This document shows, in pieces, positions 58,136 to 64,000 of a DNA stretch of 64,000 nucleotides; positions within the stretch are counted from its first letter, which is position 1, and each line of letters opens with the position of its first letter. The position numbers were made by a program, and so were the translations under genes. This stretch comes from Amycolatopsis echigonensis. GTDB taxonomy: Bacteria; Actinomycetota; Actinomycetes; Mycobacteriales; Pseudonocardiaceae. Under the pieces are notes generated by a model, which saw nothing but the letters and a program-made list of their open reading frames with translations, searched no databases and was not told the origin of the DNA. The DNA lies in NCBI RefSeq assembly GCF_014174495.1, contig NZ_JACJHR010000006.1, positions 124,001 to 188,000 on the forward strand. Direction: 5' to 3'.

Positions 58136-59796
58136 CGGACGCCTCCGGTCGCGACGGGATCGCGCTGCCAGACCACCTGTCCGCCGATCACCGTGGCGTC
58201 GACGGTCAGGTCCCGGATCCGGCTCGGGTCCACCGCGGTCGGATCCTCGGACAGCACGATGAGATCCGCGAGCTTGCCGGCTTCGAGACTCCCCTTGAGG
58301 GTTTCCTCTCCGGCCAGATACGCGGCGTCGATCGTGTACCCGCGCAGGGCGGCTTCGACGTCGATCGCCTGCTCCGGCCCCAGCAGCTGGCCGCTGCTCG
58401 TTTGCCGGGCGACGGCGCACCAGATGCCCTCCAGCGGCGGCACCGGCGTGACCGGGGTGTCGGAGTGGAGTCCGAAGTGGATTCCGCGGGAGCGCGCCGA
58501 CGCGAGGGGGCTGATCCGGCGAGCCCGGTCCGGCCCGAGGAACACGTCCCGGTGCCGGTCGCCCCAGTAGTAGACGTGCTTGATGAAGAAGGACGCGGCG
58601 ATGCCGTGTTCCGCCATCCGATCGAGCTGGTCCTCGCGGGCGGTCTGGCAGTGTTCGATGCGGTGCCGTCGACCGGTGCCTTCGGGCGCGCCCAGGCGGG
58701 CGTAGCCGTCGATGATGGCGTCGATCGCCGCGTCGCCGTTGCCGTGCACGGCGACCTGCCAGCCCGCGGCGTCGAGCGCGGCGATGCGGCGGGACAGGTC
58801 GTCCGGCTCGAGCAGCATCATGCCGTGCTCGTCGGGGTCGCAGGTGTAGCCCTCGGCCAGGCAGCCGGTGCGGCCCTGGATCGAGCCGTCCGCGACGATC
58901 TTGATGCCGTTCATGGTGAATCCGTCCGGGTTGGACGGATCGGGCGGTTCTGGCGTGCCCTCGGCGAGGCCGGGCAGGAGGGTGTGGAAGAGGTAGCCGT
59001 GGATGCGGGTGCGCAGCTTCCCCGCGCGGGTCAGCATCCGGTACGCGGCGAGTTCCTGTTCGCCGCCGATCAGGCCGATTCCGGTGTCGTGCACTGAAGT
59101 GACACCGTTGCGCAGGTACTCGGCGTCGGCCAGTTGGAGCGCCGCGGCCAGTTCGTCGGGGCCTTGCGCGGGCATCGCGGAGTTGACCAGGAACGCCGCG
59201 GTCTCGATGAGGAGACCGGTCGGTTCGCCGCGTTCGTCGCGGGCGATGGCGCCGCCGGGCGGATCGGGCGTGGCCGCGGTGATGCCGACCGCTCGCAGCG
59301 CGGCCGAATTCGCCACGGAGAAGTGGCCGGTCACATGGGTGAGCAGGACCCGGTTGCGCGGCGACGCCGGGTCCAGGTCGTGCCGGGTGGGATGCCGGTT
59401 GTCGGCGAGAAGAGTGTCGTCGTAACGGAAACCCTTGATCCATTCGCCGGGGCCGAAGTCGCGCGCCGCCTGCCGGACGCGGTCGGCGATGTCGCTGATC
59501 CGGTCGTTGGGCGGGCTGCCGGCGTCGACCGGGGCCGCCAATGCCATGCCGAAGAACGACGGATGGTTGTGCGACTCCACGAAACCCGGGACGACCGTGC
59601 GCCCGGCCAGGTCGAGCACCGTCGTTTCGGGACCGGCGAGGGCGGCGATCGCGCGGTCGTCGCCGACCTCGGTGATCCGGCCGCCGCGAGCGGCGAGCGC
59701 GGTCGCGCGCGTCCCGCCTCGGTCCAGAGTCAGCACCGTGCCCCCGACCACCACCAGGTCGGGAGCCGGACGAGCGGATGCCGCGGGTTCGCCCAC
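58132..59796 (-). CDS. Amidohydrolase (YtcJ-like)
   Basis: A 554-residue metal-dependent amidohydrolase of the YtcJ group. VVPGFVESHNHPSF carries the first metal-binding HxH, with HVTGHFSVANSAALR, HGYLFHTLLPG, VAVHGNGDAAIDAIIDGY, RIEHCQTA and HSDTPVTPVPPLEG as the other conserved His/Asp sites. It probably hydrolyses a C-N bond in an imported compound. GTG 59796 follows AAGGAGG. A tandem CTGG operator lies 62 bases upstream, so it appears to belong to the taurine regulon. An N-acyl or other amide precursor of taurine is a possible substrate; this is inference. Confidence 0.85.
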   Translation of the reverse strand: MGEPAASARPAPDLVVVGGTVLTLDRGGTRATALAARGGRITEVGDDRAIAALAGPETTVLDLAGRTVVPGFVESHNHPSFFGMALAAPVDAGSPPNDRISDIADRVRQAARDFGPGEWIKGFRYDDTLLADNRHPTRHDLDPASPRNRVLLTHVTGHFSVANSAALRAVGITAATPDPPGGAIARDERGEPTGLLIETAAFLVNSAMPAQGPDELAAALQLADAEYLRNGVTSVHDTGIGLIGGEQELAAYRMLTRAGKLRTRIHGYLFHTLLPGLAEGTPEPPDPSNPDGFTMNGIKIVADGSIQGRTGCLAEGYTCDPDEHGMMLLEPDDLSRRIAALDAAGWQVAVHGNGDAAIDAIIDGYARLGAPEGTGRRHRIEHCQTAREDQLDRMAEHGIAASFFIKHVYYWGDRHRDVFLGPDRARRISPLASARSRGIHFGLHSDTPVTPVPPLEGIWCAVARQTSSGQLLGPEQAIDVEAALRGYTIDAAYLAGEETLKGSLEAGKLADLIVLSEDPTAVDPSRIRDLTVDATVIGGQVVWQRDPVATGGVR

Positions 59797-59857
59797 GAGG
59801 GGACCTCCTTGTCCACGTGTCCTGCCCCCACGACAGTGCCGGGGGAGCTGGCCCGCG

Positions 59858-59892
59858 AACAGGTCCAGAAAGCGACGCGCGCGTGGTGCCAG
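59858..59892 (-). promoter_or_regulatory. Tandem CTGG operator, amidohydrolase operon
   Basis: On the minus strand CTGGCACCACG (from 59892) and CTGGACCTGTT (from 59868) start 24 bp apart, 62 bases before the amidohydrolase gene. The second half-site is preceded by TTT. Confidence 0.58.
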
Positions 59893-59905
59893 AAGCGGGC
59901 GCGCG

Positions 59906-60805
59906 CTAGACGATGTCGAGCAGCGAGACCTCGCCCTCGCTGCCCACGATGCCGAGCGGCTTGCTGGTCGCGTCGTCGACGATCTCGGCGAGGTGTTCGG
60001 CGATGTCCTCCGGGGTGGTGTCCGGGTTGGCGTAGCCCTCGTTCATCGTGAGCGCGATGCGCTGCATGTGCCCGCCCTGGGTCAAGAAGGTCTCGCCGGT
60101 CACCGCGCAGTCTTCGTGGGCGAAATAGGCGACCAGCTGCGAAGCCATGGACGGCGTCATCTTCTCTTTCAGCGTTTCCTTGAGCGAGTCGGGAATGTCG
60201 GCTTCCTCGGCCAAGCGGGTGTAGGCCGTCGGCGCGATCGCGTTCACGCGGATGCCCGCCGCCTTGCCTTCCAGGGCGAGGCACCGGGTGAACCCGAAGA
60301 CCGCGGCCTTGGAGGTGACGTAGGGAGTCTGGCCCTCCCAGCCGACGATGGTGGGCGACGAGGTGTTGACGATGCGGCCGGACCCGCTGGCGGCCAGGTG
60401 CGGCCACGCGGCGGCGGCGATCGCGGCCGTGCCGAAGAAGTTGACCTCCATCTGGCGCCGGATCTGGTCGACGGCGCCGGGCGAGCCGATCGGGGCGGGC
60501 ACGTTGATGCCGGCGTTGTTCACGACGATGTCGAGCTTTCCGAACGCGTCGATCGCGGCCTGCACTACGGATGCGGCGTTGGCGGCGACGTCGTCGTGGT
60601 TCGCGGCGGCGGTGCCGCCCGCTGCCTTGATCTCGGCGACGACTTCGTCGGCCGGGCTCGGGCTGGCGCCGGAACCGGTCGGGTCGCCGCCCAGGTCGTT
60701 GACGAGCACCGAAGCGCCCCGTGCGGCGAGGAGCAGGGCGTGCGAACGGCCCAGGCCGCGTCCGCCGCCGGTCACCAGTGCCACTTTGCCGTCGAAACGC
60801 AGCAT
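59906..60805 (-). CDS. SDR-family oxidoreductase
   Basis: A 299-residue short-chain dehydrogenase. The cofactor site TGGGRGLGRSHALLLAARGA, the NNAG motif, Ser in NTSSPTIVGWEG and the YVTSK catalytic pair are present. It is of the longer type with a C-terminal cap (YFAHEDCAVTGETFLTQGGHMQRIAL), as in dehydrogenases of multifunctional beta-oxidation enzymes. ATG 60805 follows GAGGA. It has its own promoter with a palindromic operator and no CTGG repeat, so its link to taurine use is not established. Confidence 0.87.
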   Translation of the reverse strand: MLRFDGKVALVTGGGRGLGRSHALLLAARGASVLVNDLGGDPTGSGASPSPADEVVAEIKAAGGTAAANHDDVAANAASVVQAAIDAFGKLDIVVNNAGINVPAPIGSPGAVDQIRRQMEVNFFGTAAIAAAAWPHLAASGSGRIVNTSSPTIVGWEGQTPYVTSKAAVFGFTRCLALEGKAAGIRVNAIAPTAYTRLAEEADIPDSLKETLKEKMTPSMASQLVAYFAHEDCAVTGETFLTQGGHMQRIALTMNEGYANPDTTPEDIAEHLAEIVDDATSKPLGIVGSEGEVSLLDIV

Positions 60806-60875
60806 CTCGGGGTTCTCCTCGTCGTCTTCGGGGCCTTCTTCGGATCGGCTGCCGACGGCCTCCCGTGCGTCGCAC

Positions 60876-60905
60876 AATATGTTATATATTTTAGGTAGTT
60901 GTCAA
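60876..60905 (-). promoter_or_regulatory. SDR gene promoter with A+T-rich palindrome
   Basis: On the minus strand a consensus -35 TTGACA (60905-60900) is followed by the palindrome AATAT-ATAAC-ATATT (60890-60876), which covers the -10 position (CATATT at 18-bp spacing). Such A+T-rich sequence is conspicuous in this genome and suggests a repressor site. Confidence 0.5.
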
Positions 60906-60939
60906 GGATCGAGGCGCGGCGGCCGGTCCCGGGCGCCGG

Positions 60940-62403
60940 TCAGCCGCCGAGCAGCTCGCGGCAGAGGTCTCCGAGCAGCCGGATCCCCGGGTCGATCGCG
61001 GACGGCGGGGTGGCGGAGAAGCCGATGCGGAAGTGGTTGCGCGGCGGATCGTCTCCGAGGAAGAAGATGTCGCCGGGTTCGATGAGGACTCCCAGTTCCT
61101 CCGCGCGCGCCACCAGGACCCGGCAGTCCAGTTCGGACGGCCCGGTCATCCACAGGCTGACGCCGCCGGGCGGGTACGGACCCTGGGCCCACGGCAGGTA
61201 TTCGGTGACCGCGGCGCAGGTGGCGGTCCACTTGCGCATGAGTTTCGTACGGTAGCGGCGCAGCGAACGGTGGTACTCGCCGCTTTCGATGAGCAGCGCC
61301 AGTGCCCGTTGCAGCTGGCCGGGCGGATGGCGCAGGACGTAGCGGCGGGCCTCGCGCAGCGCGCGCACCAGCTCCCGGGGCCCGACCAGGTAGCCGAGAC
61401 GCAGGCCGGGGGAGAGGAATTTGGAGAAGGTGCCGAGGTAGACCGCGTCGCCGCTGTTGTCGAGCGCCTTCAACGCCGGGGTGGGACTGCCCTGGTAGCG
61501 GAATTCGCTGTCGTAGTCGTCTTCGACCACCACGGTGCCGGACGCCGCTGCCTGGGCGAGCAGCTGGCGGCGGCGGCCGATGCTGAGGGTCGCGTTGGTC
61601 GGGTGCTGATGGCTGGGGGTGAGGTAGAGAAGGTCGATCCCGTCGAGCGATTCGGGCGGTTGCAGGCCGCGGGAGTCGACGTCGATTCCGGTCACGCGGG
61701 CGCCGGTGCGGAGGAAAATGTGCCGGGCGTCGAGGTAACCGGGGTTTTCGATGCCCACGACCTGGTCCGGCCCGAGCAGGACGCGGCCGAGCAGGTCGAG
61801 GCCCTGCTGCGAGCCGACGGTGATCAGCACTTCTTCCGGGTCCGCTTCGATGCCGCGGGTGGTCAGCAGCTGGCGGCAGACCATTTCGACCAGCATCGGG
61901 TCGTCGGAGCCGACGCTGTCCTGCAGGCTGTGGAAGACGTGCGGCCGGTAGAGGGAGTCGCGGAGGCAGCGCGTCCAGGACCGGGCCGGGAACGCGGTGA
62001 TGTCGACCTGCCCGGCGAGGAACGGGTACGGGTAGCTGGCCCAGTCGGTGCGTTTCTCGATGTGGGCGACGCCGGCGTCCGGGAACCGGCGAACCCGGCC
62101 CGCCCAGTCGATCCGCGATTCGGTGTCCCGTTCCTCCACCGCGCAGTGCGGGCGCATCTCGCCGTTGACGAACAGTCCGCTGCGTTCGCGGCTTTCCACG
62201 TAGCCCTCGGCGACCAGCTCCTGGTAGGCGAGGTTGATCGTGTTGCGGGAAACGCCCAGTTCGACGGCCAGTTCCCGCGAGCTGGGCAGCCGGCGGGCCG
62301 GGTCGAACGTGCCGATGGCGATCCCGTGCTCGATCGCCCGCCGGACCTGGCGGTACAGCGGTTCGTCCGACGAGCGGTCGATCTCGATCAGCGTGCGGGG
62401 CAA
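60940..62403 (-). CDS. tauR: MocR/TauR-type regulator (GntR HTH + aminotransferase domain)
   Basis: A 487-residue protein with an N-terminal GntR winged helix (YRQVRRAIEHGIAIGTFDPARRLPSSRELAVELGVSRNTINLAYQEL) and a fold-type I aminotransferase domain (VLITVGSQQGLDLLGRVLL, VVEDDYDSEFRY, GTFSKFLSPGLRLGYLVG) in which the FSK lysine binds PLP. MocR proteins of this kind include TauR, which activates taurine genes on binding the amino compound to PLP. TTG 62403 is used because GGGAG lies seven bases before it. It is the best candidate to bind the six tandem CTGG repeats of this locus. The name rests on context. Confidence 0.85.
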   Translation of the reverse strand: MPRTLIEIDRSSDEPLYRQVRRAIEHGIAIGTFDPARRLPSSRELAVELGVSRNTINLAYQELVAEGYVESRERSGLFVNGEMRPHCAVEERDTESRIDWAGRVRRFPDAGVAHIEKRTDWASYPYPFLAGQVDITAFPARSWTRCLRDSLYRPHVFHSLQDSVGSDDPMLVEMVCRQLLTTRGIEADPEEVLITVGSQQGLDLLGRVLLGPDQVVGIENPGYLDARHIFLRTGARVTGIDVDSRGLQPPESLDGIDLLYLTPSHQHPTNATLSIGRRRQLLAQAAASGTVVVEDDYDSEFRYQGSPTPALKALDNSGDAVYLGTFSKFLSPGLRLGYLVGPRELVRALREARRYVLRHPPGQLQRALALLIESGEYHRSLRRYRTKLMRKWTATCAAVTEYLPWAQGPYPPGGVSLWMTGPSELDCRVLVARAEELGVLIEPGDIFFLGDDPPRNHFRIGFSATPPSAIDPGIRLLGDLCRELLGG

Positions 62404-62495
62404 GGGTGGTCTCCCAAGTGGCCGGCGTGCAGCGGGGTGGGCTGAAACGTAACTCGCGGTGGCCGGTTTTCCCACCCCACGCCACGCCGATCGGC

Positions 62496-63611
62496 TCAGG
62501 CCAGCGCGTCGGCGACGTCGGTGACGGGCAGGCCGTGCGCCCGGGCGACCGGCTCGTAGGTCAGCGCCCCGGCCACCGTGTTCACGCCGCCGCGGAGTTC
62601 GGGCGTGTCCTGCACCGCCGTGCGGAGGCCCTTGTTCGCGATTTCGAGCGCGTAGGGGAGCGTGACGTTGGTGAGCGCGTGCGTGGAGGTGTGCGGGACG
62701 GCACCGGGCATGTTGGCCACGCAGTAGAACACCGATTCGTGCACCCGGAAGGTCGGCTCGGCGTGGGTCGTCGGGCGCGAGTCCTCGAAGCAGCCGCCCT
62801 GGTCGATCGAGATGTCCACCAGCACGCTGCCCGGCTTCATCCGCGAGACCGTTTCGTTGGACACCAGGCTCGGGGCCTTCGCGCCCGGGACGAGCACCGC
62901 GCCGATCACCAGGTCGGCCTCGAGTACGGCCTGCTCGATCGCGTAGGCATTCGCCGCGGCTGTGCGGATGCGGCCCTGGTACATGCGGTCGGCGGCGCGG
63001 AGTTTGTCCACGTTCTTGTCGAACAGCACGACGTCGCCCCAGGTCCCGGCCGCGACGGCGACCGCGTTCATCCCGGCGACGCCCGCGCCCAGCACGACCA
63101 CGCGGGCCGGCGGCACCCCGGAGACGCCGCCGATCAGCACGCCGCGGCCGCCGTTGACGCGCATCAGCGTCTGCGCTCCGACCTGCGGGGCGAGCCGTCC
63201 GGCCACCTCGCTCATCGGAAACAGCAGCGGCAGGGAGCCGTTCGGCAGCTGGACCGTTTCGTAGGCCACCGACGTCGTGCCCGCGTCGAGCAGCGCCTTG
63301 GTGCACGGCTCGCTCGCGGCGAGGTGCAGGTAGGTGAACAGCAGCTGGTCGGACCGCAGCCGGTGGTACTCCTCGGCGACCGGCTCCTTGACCTTCAGGA
63401 CCATTTCCGCGGTGCCCCACACGTCGTCCGCGTGGTCGAGCAGCTTCGCGCCGGCGGCCGCGTAGTCCTCGTCGCGGATGGACGAGCCCTCGCCCGCGCC
63501 GCGTTCCACGAAGACCTCGTGGCCGGCCGAGGTGAACTCGTGCACTCCGGCCGGCGTCGCCGCCACCCGGTATTCGTGGTTCTTGACCTCGCGAGGCACA
63601 CCGATCTTCAT
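62496..63611 (-). CDS. ald: Alanine dehydrogenase
   Basis: A 371-residue NAD-dependent alanine dehydrogenase: alanine + NAD to pyruvate + ammonia. The start MKIGVPREVKNHEYRVAATPAG, the catalytic-type Lys in MVLKVKEP, LHLAASEP and VVVLGAGVAGMNAVAVAAG, and VSNETVSRMKPGSVLVDISIDQGGC are the family signatures. ATG 63611 follows a GGGAGCAG site. In taurine breakdown it returns the pyruvate used by Tpa. A tandem CTGG operator lies 60 bases upstream and pta is divergent, with its own copy. Confidence 0.92.
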   Translation of the reverse strand: MKIGVPREVKNHEYRVAATPAGVHEFTSAGHEVFVERGAGEGSSIRDEDYAAAGAKLLDHADDVWGTAEMVLKVKEPVAEEYHRLRSDQLLFTYLHLAASEPCTKALLDAGTTSVAYETVQLPNGSLPLLFPMSEVAGRLAPQVGAQTLMRVNGGRGVLIGGVSGVPPARVVVLGAGVAGMNAVAVAAGTWGDVVLFDKNVDKLRAADRMYQGRIRTAAANAYAIEQAVLEADLVIGAVLVPGAKAPSLVSNETVSRMKPGSVLVDISIDQGGCFEDSRPTTHAEPTFRVHESVFYCVANMPGAVPHTSTHALTNVTLPYALEIANKGLRTAVQDTPELRGGVNTVAGALTYEPVARAHGLPVTDVADALA

Positions 63612-63670
63612 CGCCTGCTCCCATCTGCCGTGTGTGGTGCGACCGAGAGTGCGGGAGGACTGGCCACCGC

Positions 63671-63705
63671 GAAAGTGCCAGAAACCGCTCGGTCGACGGG
63701 TCCAG
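63671..63705 (-). promoter_or_regulatory. Tandem CTGG operator, ald
   Basis: On the minus strand CTGGACCCGTC (from 63705) and CTGGCACTTTC (from 63681) start 24 bp apart, 60 bases before ald. A mirror-image pair for pta begins 13 bases to the right. Confidence 0.62.
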
Positions 63706-63717
63706 TCCGCGCGGCTT

Positions 63718-63752
63718 CTGGACCTGTCAACGGGGACATTTCTGGCTCTGTC
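63718..63752 (+). promoter_or_regulatory. Tandem CTGG operator, pta
   Basis: On the plus strand CTGGACCTGTC (63718-63728) and CTGGCTCTGTC (63742-63752) start 24 bp apart, 64 bases before pta. Both halves share CTGG-N3-CTGTC, the clearest copy of the set. Confidence 0.65.
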
Positions 63753-63815
63753 GCTGGGGGCCAGCGGCCGAGATCCTGCTCGGGCAGCACTGCCGTCCGC
63801 GAGGGAGTTTGCGAG

Positions 63816-64000
63816 ATGACCATGGCCCCTCTGGCCGAGACCTGGCGGGAACGCGTCGGCGACGCCCGGCCGCGGATCGCGCTGGCCGACGGTGCTGACC
63901 CGCGCGCCGTCACCGCGGCCGCGCACCTGGTCGAGCGGGGTGAGGTCGAGCCGGTGCTGGTGGGTCCGTCGGCGGAGATCGCCGCTGTCGCGGCCGAGCT
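63816..64000 (+). CDS. pta: Phosphate acetyltransferase, N-terminal fragment
   Basis: The gene runs off the right edge after 61 codons. MTMAPLAETWRERVGDARPR-IALADGADPRAVTAAAHLV is a typical start of phosphotransacetylase, with EVEPVLVGPSAEI following. Pta converts the acetyl phosphate made by Xsc to acetyl-CoA. ATG 63816 follows GAGGGAG by eight bases; a second ATG lies two codons later. It is divergent from ald and carries a CTGG operator. Confidence 0.82.
   Translation, partial: MTMAPLAETWRERVGDARPRIALADGADPRAVTAAAHLVERGEVEPVLVGPSAEIAAVAAE

Noticed and set aside
1..64000. CRISPR arrays, rRNA genes or riboswitches
   Set aside because: No regularly spaced repeats, no rRNA sequence and no riboswitch core that I could support were seen.

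Overview
The window reads as a chromosomal segment from a high-GC actinomycete, most likely of the Pseudonocardiaceae (Amycolatopsis-like). This is inferred from heavy G/C use at third codon positions, many GTG/TTG starts, ATGA-type gene overlaps, F420-type luciferase-like oxidoreductases, a WhiB-type protein and actinobacterial mobile-element genes. No species assignment is possible from the sequence alone.

Layout. (1) 1-1991: the 3' end of an aldehyde dehydrogenase gene, then a short operon of a small winged-helix-like protein, a DMT-type transporter and two tiny membrane proteins. (2) 2076-27027: a TetR regulator followed by a long plus-strand catabolic cluster: MHS-type MFS transporter, MmgE/PrpD protein, hydantoinase/oxoprolinase pair HyuA-HyuB, acyl-CoA synthetase, cyclase-family hydrolase, thiolase-like protein with its DUF35 partner, two F420-type oxidoreductases, a fused indolepyruvate-ferredoxin-oxidoreductase-like enzyme, a GlcD-type FAD oxidase, zinc alcohol dehydrogenase, family III CoA-transferase, aldehyde dehydrogenase, a secreted beta-propeller protein and an acyl-CoA dehydrogenase. 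Four copies of a CGACA-N3-TGTCG palindrome lie at the regulator and at the two cluster promoters, so the TetR protein very probably controls the set. The substrate is unknown; the enzymes suggest ATP-dependent ring or amide opening, CoA activation, 2-hydroxy-acid to 2-oxo-acid to acyl-CoA conversion, and side-chain cleavage.

(3) 27028-45801: a mobile and decayed region. It holds a frameshifted acyl-CoA dehydrogenase, an IS21 transposase remnant, an intact large serine recombinase, an A+T-rich minus-strand island (nucleotidyltransferase, unknown protein, HNH nuclease, recombinase relic, YaaC-like protein, membrane-anchored protein) that resembles a defence island, two convergent paralogous HTH/Nudix-like regulators around a cupin gene, and a conjugative/integrative module (HTH regulator, excisionase-like protein, WhiB-like protein, membrane proteins, FtsK/TraB-like ATPase, second serine recombinase). 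The second recombinase gene runs into the 3' end of a tRNA-Leu(GAG), the likely integration site.

(4) 46114-64000: a taurine (2-aminoethanesulfonate) dissimilation locus: two TauE/SafE sulfite exporters, an amino-acid permease, taurine:pyruvate aminotransferase (tpa), sulfoacetaldehyde acetyltransferase (xsc), an IclR regulator, a CobS/CobT-like AAA+/VWA pair, a sodium:solute symporter with its DUF3311 partner, an amidohydrolase, an SDR enzyme, a MocR/TauR-type regulator, alanine dehydrogenase (ald) and the start of phosphotransacetylase (pta). Tpa moves the taurine amino group to pyruvate, Ald regenerates pyruvate, Xsc cleaves sulfoacetaldehyde to acetyl phosphate plus sulfite, Pta makes acetyl-CoA, and TauE/SafE proteins export sulfite. 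Six promoters in this locus carry tandem CTGG-headed repeats exactly 24 bp apart, an apparent TauR regulon that ties together genes otherwise linked only by position. The xsc/IclR promoter region lacks these repeats and carries a different 16-bp direct repeat.
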